DNA of 60,735 nucleotides. It comes from Puniceicoccaceae bacterium K14 (GTDB taxonomy: Bacteria; Verrucomicrobiota; Verrucomicrobiia; Opitutales; Opitutaceae). The DNA is taken from assembly GCA_022538095.1 (NCBI GenBank), contig JAKYXN010000033.1:1-60735 (forward strand), read 5' to 3'. Positions 41,321-50,674 of this stretch are shown here, piece after piece; within the stretch, counting starts at the first letter, position 1; every line of letters starts with the position of its first letter. The notes below the pieces were generated by a model. It saw only the letters and a list, made by a program, of their open reading frames with translations. It did not search any database and had not been told where the DNA came from. The position numbers were made by a program, and so were the translations under genes.

Positions 41321-42679
41321 ATGCGCATTACTGACTTAAACCGCGAAGGAGGCATTGGCTCCAATTCACTTTTCATCGAGATAGGTAACTTCAAGATCGT
41401 TGTCGACGCGGGCTTGCATCCTAAGTTCGTTGGCTTGGACGCGGCTCCTCAGTTTGATGCCATCAAAGATGAGCAGATCGATTGCGTTATTATAACTCAC
41501 TGCCACCTGGACCATATTGGCTCGGTCCCACTTATACTCAGAGACCATCCTGAGGCCCGCGTTTTTATGAGCTTGGCGAGTGATTTTCTGCTCGAGCGCA
41601 TGCTGCACAATTCGTGTAACGTTATGAAACGCCAAAAGGCAGAGCAGTCGATTCCAGAGTACCCTCTTTTTGAACACGAAGAGCTTGAAGAGCTCGCAAA
41701 ACGATTCGAACCACTACGCTATAAAAAGACTCACACTTTGGTTAAGGACGGACAACGTCTCGAGTTTATTCTCCACGCAGCCGGCCATGTCGTTGGCGCT
41801 TGTGGAATCGAAATCAAGTGCGACGGCAAAACTGTTTTTCACTCGGGTGACGTTCTCTTTAACAACCAGCGAATTTTGCCTGGGGCGGATTTTCCGGATA
41901 AGGAGTTTGATACGGTTATTTTGGAAACAACCAAGGGAGCGACTGAAAGCAATCCAGCCGATCATCGAGAAGTGGAAGTTGATCGCCTGCTCGCAGGTAT
42001 CCGCAACACGTTGGAACGCGGTGGCTCTGTGCTTATTCCTGTTTTCGCCTTGGGGCGTATGCAGGAAATTATTACAATTCTAAACGATGCGCGTAAGGAA
42101 GGTTTAATCCCACGTTGTCCAGTATTTGGAGCTGGGCTTGGACTCGCGCTGTCCGATTACTTTGATCAAATCGCAAAACGCACTGGAGCGATCAGCTTCA
42201 CTCGAAAGTCGATCAAGGAGCTAAAGATGCGTCGCCCTCCGAAGAAATTGGTCCCAGGGAAAGAATTGAGCGCTCAAGGGATATATATATTGAGCAGCGG
42301 CATGCTTGTTGAGCACACACCCTCTTACATGCTGGCTTCTACCCTACTTCATCGAGGCCGCAATAGCATCTTCTTTGTTGGTTATTGCGATCCGGATACA
42401 CCTGGAGGCAAATTGTTGGCCTCTGAGACCGGTGACGAATTTATCTTTGAGGCGATCGACTATCAAACGAACATACGAGCCCAGGTAGATCACTTTCAAT
42501 TAAGCGGTCATGCAGACCGCGAAGAGTTGTTGGCCTTTGCATTGAGAGCGAACCCAAAGAACATTGTTCTTACGCACGGCGATCAGAATGCTCGTGATTG
42601 GTTTTCTCAATCGATCAAGAGCGCCGATCCAACAATTCAGGTTATTGATCCGACACCTCTCGAACCCTATACGATCTAG
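41321..42679 (+). CDS. MBL-fold beta-CASP RNA exonuclease-like protein
   Basis: 452 residues. The metallo-beta-lactamase motif ITHCHLDHIG is motif 2, HAAGHVVGACGI motif 3, FHSGDV motif 4; the beta-CASP part includes VLIPVFALGRMQE and the C-terminal QLSGHADREELL histidine motif and LTHGD. These are archaeal/bacterial CPSF-like or RNase-J-related exonucleases. Cytoplasmic RNA processing is likely. It is in the same direction as tcdA and ppk2. Confidence 0.88.
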   Translation: MRITDLNREGGIGSNSLFIEIGNFKIVVDAGLHPKFVGLDAAPQFDAIKDEQIDCVIITHCHLDHIGSVPLILRDHPEARVFMSLASDFLLERMLHNSCNVMKRQKAEQSIPEYPLFEHEELEELAKRFEPLRYKKTHTLVKDGQRLEFILHAAGHVVGACGIEIKCDGKTVFHSGDVLFNNQRILPGADFPDKEFDTVILETTKGATESNPADHREVEVDRLLAGIRNTLERGGSVLIPVFALGRMQEIITILNDARKEGLIPRCPVFGAGLGLALSDYFDQIAKRTGAISFTRKSIKELKMRRPPKKLVPGKELSAQGIYILSSGMLVEHTPSYMLASTLLHRGRNSIFFVGYCDPDTPGGKLLASETGDEFIFEAIDYQTNIRAQVDHFQLSGHADREELLAFALRANPKNIVLTHGDQNARDWFSQSIKSADPTIQVIDPTPLEPYTI

Positions 42680-42757
42680 GCGCTGAAGTTACATTTCGGA
42701 AACGAACGGAGAGAATATTTGATTCGTATCTGAAATTATCGGAGCTAATCGTTAGCC

Positions 42758-43570
42758 ATGGCATGCGATAATTCCAACGAAACCGATCACGACGATTCCA
42801 ATTCCGAGGAATTACGAAATCTGCAGCGCGAACTCGTTTGTTTGCAGAATAGCATTCAAGCAAAGAAGAAACGACTTCTCGTTATTTTTGAAGGTCGCGA
42901 TACAGCGGGTAAAGGCGGAGCTATACGCCGTTTTACCCGACATTTAAACCCACGAGCAATGCGGGTCGTCGCTCGACCGAAACCCTCTGAAGTCGAGCTA
43001 GGACAATGGTTCTTTCAACGCTATTTCACTGGTCTGCCAAATGCGGGTGAAATTGTCTTTTTTGATCGCAGTTGGTACAACCGCGCCGTCGTGGAACCGG
43101 TCCTCGGTTTTTGCACGCCTAAGCAATATGAGACATTTATGGAACAAGTGCCACTTGTCGAAAAAATGCTTATCGACGATGGTATCCAAATTATAAAGTT
43201 TTGGTTCTCTATAAACAGGCTCGTTCAATTTGATCGCTTTAAAGCTCGAAAATCAGATGTCTTAAAGGAGTGGAAATTGAGTACGGTCGACGCTCTGGCG
43301 CAAGACAGGTGGGATGACTTTACGAAATACAAAGAGCAAATGTTTGAGCGTACTCACACGGACTATTCACCATGGATTATTGTTAACGGAAATAGTAAGG
43401 CAAAAGCTCGGGCAGGATCTATTCGATATGTGTTGTCGCAGTGTGAATACATGCACAAGGGCAAGTTCGTGAAAGATCTAGAGCCAGACCCGGGTATCAC
43501 GTGTCACTACTTTCCAGAGCTTATGGAGGAAAAACGCTTGGAAGACTACGAAGTGAAATCTCGCTTGTAG
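42758..43570 (+). CDS. ppk2: Polyphosphate kinase 2 (PPK2 family)
   Basis: 270 residues. Walker A is FEGRDTAGKGGAI, lid and Walker B-type motifs are ARPKPSEVELGQWFFQRYF and IVFFDRSWYNRA; KFWFSINRLVQFDRF and WKLSTVDALAQDRWDDFTKY are typical of single-domain PPK2. It transfers phosphate between polyphosphate and nucleotides. The N-terminus is unusually acidic/Asn-rich for 25 residues. It ends ten bases before a convergent acyltransferase gene. Confidence 0.92.
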   Translation: MACDNSNETDHDDSNSEELRNLQRELVCLQNSIQAKKKRLLVIFEGRDTAGKGGAIRRFTRHLNPRAMRVVARPKPSEVELGQWFFQRYFTGLPNAGEIVFFDRSWYNRAVVEPVLGFCTPKQYETFMEQVPLVEKMLIDDGIQIIKFWFSINRLVQFDRFKARKSDVLKEWKLSTVDALAQDRWDDFTKYKEQMFERTHTDYSPWIIVNGNSKAKARAGSIRYVLSQCEYMHKGKFVKDLEPDPGITCHYFPELMEEKRLEDYEVKSRL

Positions 43571-43579
43571 CGAGTCGCT

Positions 43580-44479
43580 TCATTGCTCGGTCGTTTTCTC
43601 TTCCGCTTCGTAGTTTTCTCGCCAACGGCGATGATACCAAAAGTATTGATCTGGGTGCTTCAGGACAGCATTTCCAATATGCTCGTTGAAGCGATCTGTA
43701 ACGACTTGCTTGAAATCATCGACAGATTCTTTTTCCGGTAAATCGATACGTTTGATATTTAACGAATGGCGGCCGCCTCCGATATGATGCCCGCTCATAA
43801 AAAACATTGGGCAATCAAATTTTGATACGAGCATACTTGGAAGCGCGAGAGTCGAAGCTTTTCGACCAAGAAATGGCGACGGGATACCTCTTTTTCCAGC
43901 ATGCTGGTCAGCAACCAGCACTATTGCTCGTCCGTTGTTCATTCCAGCTAGAATTGGTTTTATTGCGGACCGTCCCTTAGAAATCATCTCAACCGACTCG
44001 CCCGGGATCTTATGGATAAATTTATCCACCTTTTCGTTGTGCTGTTTTCCTACAAGTAAAGAGATCGGGATGCCAGCATCACTCAACACCCCGAAGTAAA
44101 TCGCCCATGCTCCCAAGTGCGGCGTAATTATCACGGCACCTTTTGTATCGCTCATGCAATTACGCAATTCTTCTATACCTTCAATAGTCACGAGAGATCC
44201 AATCACCCCCCTATCTCCAGATGAGCAACGCAGAAATTCGATAACTGTACGCGTGAAATTTCCAGCCGCTCGAGAGCCAATTGATCGTAATTTGGAATCT
44301 GAACTATTTGGAATAGCCTGCTTGAGATTGGCCATCACAAGCGTTTTTCGCAGTCCCAGAAGCCAACAGCATCGGCCAAGGAAGTAACCCAGTTGCAATG
44401 CCAATTTTCTGGGAAGGATGCAAAAAAAGGAGGAAAAAAAACAAAGCGAATAATATTCGATAGCGTGACGAGTGCGCAT
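43580..44479 (-). CDS. LpxL/HtrB-like acyltransferase with altered active site
   Basis: About 299 residues. MRTRHAIEYYSLCFFSSFF membrane anchor, VIITPHLGAWAIYFGV in place of the family H-x4-(D/E) box, SKGRSAIKPILAGMNNGRA, VADQHAGKRGIPSPFLGRKA all match the lipid A late-acyltransferase family. The catalytic His is present (HLGAWA), but the acidic partner five positions later is Ala, where active members have Glu or Asp. So it may be inactive or use another residue. An upstream in-frame ATG (44509) exists. Confidence 0.82.
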   Translation of the reverse strand: MRTRHAIEYYSLCFFSSFFCILPRKLALQLGYFLGRCCWLLGLRKTLVMANLKQAIPNSSDSKLRSIGSRAAGNFTRTVIEFLRCSSGDRGVIGSLVTIEGIEELRNCMSDTKGAVIITPHLGAWAIYFGVLSDAGIPISLLVGKQHNEKVDKFIHKIPGESVEMISKGRSAIKPILAGMNNGRAIVLVADQHAGKRGIPSPFLGRKASTLALPSMLVSKFDCPMFFMSGHHIGGGRHSLNIKRIDLPEKESVDDFKQVVTDRFNEHIGNAVLKHPDQYFWYHRRWRENYEAEEKTTEQ

Positions 44480-44633
44480 TGGAAAAATAAAAAGAGTACG
44501 ATGGCCCATGGGTCAATGCACTTTGCCCTTTCGCAGGAATCGCTATAGTGCAAGTGGACAAGGTTATTTGCACATTTTAGTTCAGTCACGATTGACAATT
44601 GGAGACCAAGTAACTTTTTAGCGGGTCGTTATT

Positions 44634-46124
44634 ATGGAACAACGCATCGCTACAATCGCAGAACCAGACGTCGTCCTAATCGGAGGCGGTATAATGAGCG
44701 CAACATTGGGCGTCCTCCTTCATCAATTGGACCCAAGCCTGAAGATTCAAATTATTGAGGCGCTAGCAGAGGTTGCTCGGGAAAGTTCGAATCCCTGGAA
44801 CAACGCTGGCACTGGACATGCTGCTCTGTGCGAACTAAATTATACAAAGCAGAACTCAGACGGTTCAGTAGATATTTCGAAGGCATTGGAGATAAACGAA
44901 GCCTTCGAACTCTCAAAGCAATTTTGGGCTTACCTTACCGAGGAAGGCGTAATCAAAGATCCAAAGGAATTCATCCAAGCGGTTCCGCACATGAGTTTTG
45001 TGTGGGGGGAGGAAAACAAAGAATTCCTCAAAAAACGTCATGAGAGCCTGTCTAGGCACCATTTTTTCGACGAAATGGAGTATTCTGAAGACAGGAAAAC
45101 AATTGAAGAATGGGCCCCGCTTTTGACTGCAGGTCGATCATCAAAAGACGTGATCGCTGCCACAAAAGCCAATGGAGGCACCGATGTAAATTTCGGAGCG
45201 TTGACTCAATCTTTGGTTAATTATCTAGATAATCAAGACGGCATCAAGCTTGCGACCCATCACCTCGTGCGCGACATGAAACGCACAAAGGATGGAAAAT
45301 GGGAGCTCACTGTCCGAAATCTAGATCGTAAGCTTAACCGTAAGATCAAGGCTCCTTTTGTATTTGTTGGAGCTGGCGGAGCATCCCTGCCAATGTTGCA
45401 AAAATCGGGTATTTCTGAGGGCAAAGGCTTCGGAGGGTTTCCAGTAAGTGGCCAATTCTTAGTTTGCAACAAGCCGGAGATCGTTGAACGCCACCAGGCC
45501 AAAGTCTATGGCAAGGCAGCCGTTGGCTCTCCTCCGATGTCAGTTCCACACTTAGACACGCGCGTGATCGATGGTAAGAAATCACTCCTATTCGGACCAT
45601 TCGCAGGATTCTCTCCTAAGTTCTTGAAGTCTGGATCGATACTCGATCTCCCAGGGTCCGTCCGTTTGACCAACTTAGTTCCGATGCTTGCTGTTGGTAA
45701 AGACAACATGGATCTAACCAAGTATTTGATCAAACAAGTCATGCAAAAACCAGAAGAACGCTTGGAAGCGTTAAAGGAGTTTTTTCCGGATGCGAATTTG
45801 GATGATTGGAAACTACTGACAGCTGGGCAACGCGTCCAAATTATCAAGCAGCATCCTGGAAAAGGAGGTGTGCTTCAGTTCGGTACGGAAATAGTAAGTG
45901 CCAAAGATGGCTCTCTTGCTGCCCTACTTGGAGCATCTCCAGGTGCTTCGACAGCCGTGCAGGTTATGATCGAAATCATCGAGAAGAGTTTCGCCAACCG
46001 AATGGATGACTGGAAGGAAAAGCTGCAAACGATTCTTCCATCTTACGGCAAAAAGCTCGTCGAAGACAAAGAGAGCTACCGCGAAATTCGGAAAGAATCG
46101 GACAAGACGCTCGGTATTTCCTAA
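44634..46124 (+). CDS. mqo: Malate:quinone oxidoreductase
   Basis: 496 residues, normal. VVLIGGGIMSATLG is the FAD Rossmann loop; NPWNNAGTGHAALCELNYT, QAVPHMSFVWGEE, NGGTDVNFGAL and FGPFAGFSPKFLK are Mqo-specific. The peripheral membrane flavoprotein oxidises malate and reduces quinone. It stands alone and ends at a strong terminator. Confidence 0.96.
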   Translation: MEQRIATIAEPDVVLIGGGIMSATLGVLLHQLDPSLKIQIIEALAEVARESSNPWNNAGTGHAALCELNYTKQNSDGSVDISKALEINEAFELSKQFWAYLTEEGVIKDPKEFIQAVPHMSFVWGEENKEFLKKRHESLSRHHFFDEMEYSEDRKTIEEWAPLLTAGRSSKDVIAATKANGGTDVNFGALTQSLVNYLDNQDGIKLATHHLVRDMKRTKDGKWELTVRNLDRKLNRKIKAPFVFVGAGGASLPMLQKSGISEGKGFGGFPVSGQFLVCNKPEIVERHQAKVYGKAAVGSPPMSVPHLDTRVIDGKKSLLFGPFAGFSPKFLKSGSILDLPGSVRLTNLVPMLAVGKDNMDLTKYLIKQVMQKPEERLEALKEFFPDANLDDWKLLTAGQRVQIIKQHPGKGGVLQFGTEIVSAKDGSLAALLGASPGASTAVQVMIEIIEKSFANRMDDWKEKLQTILPSYGKKLVEDKESYREIRKESDKTLGIS

Positions 46125-46133
46125 GCTCTCACC

Positions 46134-46169
46134 AGAGCTCCAATTTCTAACAATTGGGGCTCTTTTTTT
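46134..46169 (+). terminator. Intrinsic terminator of mqo
   Basis: AGAGCTCCAATT (46134-46145) pairs with AATTGGGGCTCT (46152-46163) with one wobble, followed by a run of seven T. Confidence 0.92.
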
Positions 46170-46182
46170 GCACCGGAAGGAT

Positions 46183-47478
46183 TTAGCCTTTGTTTAAGCC
46201 TTTCATTTGTCGCAGTCGTTTTGCTACAAATGCGACGTGCTCGCGCAGGTGATACAGCTCGTCCGTGTAAGAGAGAGGGACGTCTACGGAAGCGAGCTCT
46301 TCCTCCAATTTCTCAATACGATCTAGCTCTTTATCGATATCCTGAGAAATTGTGCCCGCAACAATCTTTTTATCCGTTTCGCGAAGGTATTTGTACCACT
46401 TGTAAATGCGTGATCGCACCCGCCAACGATATACTGGCCCTGCCGTCTTTGATAATGGTATTATAACTACTAAAAGTGGGATAAGAAAAATAATAAACCG
46501 ATCGACCAGTGAAGCCGCCCAGAACGGCATATAGCGTAATAAGAATGGCGGGCCAAATTCAAAATAGTGATCGGCTTCTTTAGTTAATGGGTAATCGACA
46601 AACTGTGGCGAAGGGAATTCTCCGTGTTTTTCAAGTAGCGACCCATCTTTCAGCACGCTCGTCAAGGCTTCCATAACAACGGGAGTCAATGACGGGTGAA
46701 AACGGTCATTCACGAGAAGCGTTGCCGAACTCGCGAGTGCTTGCTGCGATTTATTGGGAATGTTTTCCTTTAAATCCAAAAGCCCCTCGCTTACTTTGAC
46801 ACTCGTTAAAAACGGATAGCGAGCTTCATACGACTCGTAGCGACGCATATCCATAAAACTGAGACTTTCTTCGTGAATCAACTTATCAATCGCGTCGCTG
46901 ACCACCGGCACCATGAAAAATGCAGCGTCAATATCGTTTGCTACTAGTTGCTCTATCGCTTCCTCTTCTTCAAGTTGCAGCGCTTCTATCGATGAGCGGC
47001 TTAGGCCGTTTTCTCTTAATAGAAAACCAGAAACAGCGTTGGTGCCACTCCCCTTCGCACCTACCGCGACTTTTAGACCTTCGAGATCTGGTAGGATGTC
47101 TAGTTCCAGGTCCTTCCGATAGAACAACCAAATTGGTTCGTAATATAGGCTTCCTAAGGATCGAAGAGTATCTTCCTCTCTACCATAGATTTCTTTCATT
47201 CCACTTTGAACGAAAGCGATCGCTACTTCGGAATCCTCGCTGTTAAGCAAGGTCATATTGTCAACAGCTCCACGCGTTTGTTTGATGTGCAGCGTAACGC
47301 CTTCTTCGGAGAGCTTACGGGCTATCCGTTTTCCGAGTTCATAGTAACGACCGTTCTCAGAGCCCGTCGCGATCGTTATTTCACGAGGAGGAGCCGGGTC
47401 GACCATTAAATAAAAGGCGACAAAGACGGCGAGTGTAACGACAACGAGCCACAAATTCGTTTTGATAAATGAGATCAT
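46183..47478 (-). CDS. TAXI-family solute-binding protein, membrane anchored
   Basis: 431 residues. N-terminal helix (LWLVVVTLAVFVAFYLMV), then ITIATGSENGRYYELGKRIA and AIAFVQSGM typical of TAXI TRAP-type binding proteins, then an extra C-terminal helix (FIIFLIPLLVVIIPL) and a charged coiled-coil of about 80 residues (RIEKLEEELASVDVPL). No TRAP permease gene is next to it. The two helices would place the binding domain outside and the coiled coil in the cytoplasm, so signalling is as plausible as transport. Confidence 0.8.
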   Translation of the reverse strand: MISFIKTNLWLVVVTLAVFVAFYLMVDPAPPREITIATGSENGRYYELGKRIARKLSEEGVTLHIKQTRGAVDNMTLLNSEDSEVAIAFVQSGMKEIYGREEDTLRSLGSLYYEPIWLFYRKDLELDILPDLEGLKVAVGAKGSGTNAVSGFLLRENGLSRSSIEALQLEEEEAIEQLVANDIDAAFFMVPVVSDAIDKLIHEESLSFMDMRRYESYEARYPFLTSVKVSEGLLDLKENIPNKSQQALASSATLLVNDRFHPSLTPVVMEALTSVLKDGSLLEKHGEFPSPQFVDYPLTKEADHYFEFGPPFLLRYMPFWAASLVDRFIIFLIPLLVVIIPLSKTAGPVYRWRVRSRIYKWYKYLRETDKKIVAGTISQDIDKELDRIEKLEEELASVDVPLSYTDELYHLREHVAFVAKRLRQMKGLNKG

Positions 47479-47586
47479 AGGAGCAATTTTGCTCGGACTC
47501 TATTTATCAAAGCGGTAAACGAAAGCGTATTTTGAAAAAAAGACGATCGCAATTTGCGAGGTTCGTTATCTGCAGTTCCAGTAGCC

Positions 47587-48015
47587 TCAGCGAATCATAG
47601 CTCGTTCAAAGACCTCTCCTGTCTTCAAGTTTACTCGAAATGTGAACCCACGCCACGACCCGAGATTTGCGAGCTCTCCTTCTATTTGCATTGGCTCGCT
47701 GTAAACATCGCTCATTCCGGGACAATCTATGAAGTGAGAGAACTCCAATTCTTCGTCTAGAACGTATATCGATGACTGCCCTTGTAAACGATAGTAATCC
47801 TCTCGAACCACTGTGCCAAAATCAAGTTCACTGAACTCCTTTATCTTTGTGTACATCGGGCAGTGGACCCGGGTTCGCCCATCGGGAAGCGATTTTGTTA
47901 GGTTACCATTTATTAGCCGAGTTCCAATATTTTCCCCGCCTTGCAGCGAGAAAAATCCCATGCCTAATTTCTTTCCATATTCTTCCATATCAGAAGAGAA
48001 CGTTAAAGGTGCCAA
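47587..48015 (-). CDS. Hypothetical protein
   Basis: 142 residues, soluble, beta-rich, not recognised. MEEYGKKLGMGFFSLQGGEN opens the conserved-looking part (an ATG at 47988), followed by TRVHCPMYTKIKEFSEL and ELEFSHFIDCPGMSDVYSEP. The repeated short hydrophobic strands suggest a small beta-barrel or sandwich. It stands alone between the TAXI gene and the dUTPase gene. Confidence 0.5.
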   Translation of the reverse strand: MAPLTFSSDMEEYGKKLGMGFFSLQGGENIGTRLINGNLTKSLPDGRTRVHCPMYTKIKEFSELDFGTVVREDYYRLQGQSSIYVLDEELEFSHFIDCPGMSDVYSEPMQIEGELANLGSWRGFTFRVNLKTGEVFERAMIR

Positions 48016-48286
48016 TGGTCTTCCACAAGGGATCGAAGCTTCGTTGTGACGCTTTGACTATTTATTGATCGCCCCTAGAGCGGGACGCTCATTTTTCAGT
48101 AAGCTTGATAAAACACATGCCACGCCAATCTATCATTCTTCTTAGGCGCCGTTGCTGGATTGAGTGACTCTTGCCCTCTAAAGCACTGTCCTTGACGCCA
48201 TTTTGGGTGAGGTTTGAAATAAAGAAGGACCTCCTGCAGAAGCGCAATTGACATTCCAAGGACTGGAATCTCTTAAATAAGGGCAA

Positions 48287-48724
48287 ATGAAGCTATTTTT
48301 AAAACCGCTTAACGATGCGGCTCTCGAATCCTACAAAAGCCATGGTCACTTTCACGAAGGCGACGCAGGGCTGGATCTCTACGTATTGGAAGATATCATG
48401 ATCGCTCCAGGCGAGACAGCAGCCATCAAATTTGGAATTTCCTGCCAGCCGGACGACGATAAGGCCTATTTTCTGATTCCTCGCTCAAGCATCTCCAAAA
48501 CCCCACTACGAATGGCGAATTCAATCGGCTTGATCGATGGCGGTTACAGGGGTGAGATAATGGCTATGTGTGACAATATAAAAGCGGAGCCTTACACTGC
48601 AGAAAAAGGACAGCGTCTTTTTCAAATCGTCGCGCCTGATTGTTCGCCGATAAGCTATGAGCTAACCGAAGAGCTAAGTGAAACAACTCGTGGTTCTGGC
48701 GGCTTTGGCAGCACAGGCAAATAA
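48287..48724 (+). CDS. dut: dUTP diphosphatase-like protein
   Basis: 145 residues with the five motifs of trimeric dUTPases: DAGLDLYV (1), LIPRSSISKT (2), GLIDGGYRGEIMAM (3), AEKGQRLFQIV (4) and the glycine-rich RGSGGFGSTG (5). The motif 2 order is recognisable but motif 1 is atypically preceded by GHFHEGD. It hydrolyses dUTP, limiting uracil in DNA. The next gene starts 99 bases on. Confidence 0.88.
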   Translation: MKLFLKPLNDAALESYKSHGHFHEGDAGLDLYVLEDIMIAPGETAAIKFGISCQPDDDKAYFLIPRSSISKTPLRMANSIGLIDGGYRGEIMAMCDNIKAEPYTAEKGQRLFQIVAPDCSPISYELTEELSETTRGSGGFGSTGK

Positions 48725-48823
48725 CCTTCCTTGTCGCCCCATCTCTCGAGCATTTCCGAATAAATTTGATAGACAGGTCGACTACCAAGCCTAAGGCTTT
48801 CATCTATAGCAACTTTCACAATT

Positions 48824-50338
48824 ATGGCACATAAGCTTCAACTCAACATTGATTTAGAGACTTTCGTTTCTTTGTCGAAAAAAGGTAACGTCATTCCTGT
48901 TTATGCAGATCTTATGGCCGATTTGGAAACGCCTGTTACTGCATACGCCAAATTAAAGGCCAATGGCCCTGCATTCCTTTTAGAATCCATAGAGGGAGGC
49001 GAACGCTTGTCTCGCTATACTTTTATAGCCTGCCGACCACGCAAGATCTTCACAAGTTATCAGGATGAAACACATATCGTAGAAACGGGCAAAGCGACGA
49101 AAATTGTCGATACACCAGATGACCCGCTCAGCCTCATCGAAGAAGAGATAGCCCTGCACAAGCCGGTCGAGTACGAGGAATTACCTCCCTTTACTGGAGG
49201 TGCCATCGGCTATATTTCATATGAGTACATCAGCCGTGTCGAAAAGACAGTGCCACCGGCTGCCACAAATTTACACCAATCACCTCTTAGCTACTATATG
49301 ATGGCCGATTCGGTTGTCATCTTTGATCGAGCCAAGCAAACCATGCGTTTGTTGGTTAATGCGCGAATTGATAGCGACCCTGAGTCTGCGTATCAAGCAG
49401 CTCTCAATGAAGTCGAACAGTTGCAAGAAAAGCTACAAGCAAACAACGCAATCGCGCCCGCCCCTCTTAGTGACCCTGGCAAGATTGAAATACCTTCCGG
49501 CAATTTCACACAGGAAGCGTTTGAGGAGATGGTAAACAACAGCAAAGAGTACATACGCTCAGGAGACATCATTCAGGTAGTCCTAAGCCAACGCTTCGAG
49601 AAAGAGTACAAACACACGCCTTTAGACCTTTACAGAGCACTACGCACGGTAAACCCCTCTCCCTACATGTTTCTGCTCGAGACTGAAGAGTTTGGGATTG
49701 TGGGAGCATCTCCAGAAGTTCACGTCAAATTGACAGGTGACCACGTTGAAATTCGCCCGATCGCCGGCACCCGTCATCGGGGTAAAAGCGAAGAGCAGGA
49801 TCTCGCATTGGAAAAAGAGCTTCTGGAGGACGAAAAGGAAAAGGCAGAGCACCTTATGCTGGTGGATCTTGCTCGAAATGACATTGGGCGAGTTTGCCAG
49901 TTTGGGAGTGTCAAGGTACCAGATTACATGATAGTCGAGCGCTATTCGCACGTGATGCATATTGTATCGCAAGTTGAGGGCAAAATCGCGAATGATCGCA
50001 ATGCCTTTGACTTAATGCGAGCGACCTTCCCAGCAGGAACCGTTAGCGGCGCTCCAAAAGTCAGAGCGATGCAAATAATATCTGAAAGCGAAAAAGAGCA
50101 ACGTGGCTTCTATTCAGGGGCTTTGGGGTATTACAGTTACAATGGCAATTTAGACTCCTGTATCACCCTTAGAACTGCGATGGTCAAAGATGAAAAAGTG
50201 ACGATTCAATCTGGAGCAGGAATTGTTGCAGATTCCATACCTGAGGCGGAGTACAATGAGACTATCTTCAAAGCGTCAGCCTTGTTCAAAGCCGTTTCCC
50301 TCTCTGAGTCCTTTGCCTTAGAAAAATCAGAGGACTGA
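48824..50338 (+). CDS. trpE: Anthranilate synthase component I
   Basis: 504 residues, standard. The N-terminal [19 protein letters not shown] region carries the tryptophan-feedback site; the chorismate-binding domain has [49 protein letters not shown], and [17 protein letters not shown]. It converts chorismate and ammonia to anthranilate with TrpG. No trpG is adjacent and I saw no leader-peptide attenuator in the short upstream gap. Confidence 0.96.
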   Translation: MAHKLQLNIDLETFVSLSKKGNVIPVYADLMADLETPVTAYAKLKANGPAFLLESIEGGERLSRYTFIACRPRKIFTSYQDETHIVETGKATKIVDTPDDPLSLIEEEIALHKPVEYEELPPFTGGAIGYISYEYISRVEKTVPPAATNLHQSPLSYYMMADSVVIFDRAKQTMRLLVNARIDSDPESAYQAALNEVEQLQEKLQANNAIAPAPLSDPGKIEIPSGNFTQEAFEEMVNNSKEYIRSGDIIQVVLSQRFEKEYKHTPLDLYRALRTVNPSPYMFLLETEEFGIVGASPEVHVKLTGDHVEIRPIAGTRHRGKSEEQDLALEKELLEDEKEKAEHLMLVDLARNDIGRVCQFGSVKVPDYMIVERYSHVMHIVSQVEGKIANDRNAFDLMRATFPAGTVSGAPKVRAMQIISESEKEQRGFYSGALGYYSYNGNLDSCITLRTAMVKDEKVTIQSGAGIVADSIPEAEYNETIFKASALFKAVSLSESFALEKSED

Positions 50339-50674
50339 TACGTATTTTCGCCATAACCCCCTAGGTGCTTGCTAGTTACATTTCATGGGTTGGGCACAAG
50401 AAACGACGTTTTTATGCAAAAGGGTAACTGAAAATTACAGATAAATTCGATTAATTTACAATTAACAACGATTAATCAAATATTAATGTAAATAAATTTA
50501 TGGTAAATGATAATTTTGTGATAAATATAGGTCTAAAGCCTTAGATTGTGCAGTTTTATTCTCTACAAATAGAATTCGATATCATACCGTTTTACACATA
50601 ATCGATAAGCCCCCCAATGATGTCTATCCCCCAAGATATCGCTTTTGCATTACTGCGATTCTTAATGTGACTCA
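50339..50674. other. AT-rich intergenic region before the sigma factor gene
   Basis: 336 bases. 50440-50530 is very AT-rich (repeated ATTAA/TAAAT tracts), suggesting promoters or a nucleoid-protein binding region for the sigma gene. I found no gene, clear terminator or riboswitch. Confidence 0.4.

Noticed and set aside
43560-43574. Short CTCGC / GCGAG hairpin at the ppk2 stop
   Set aside because: Five-base stem without T tract; too weak to call a terminator.
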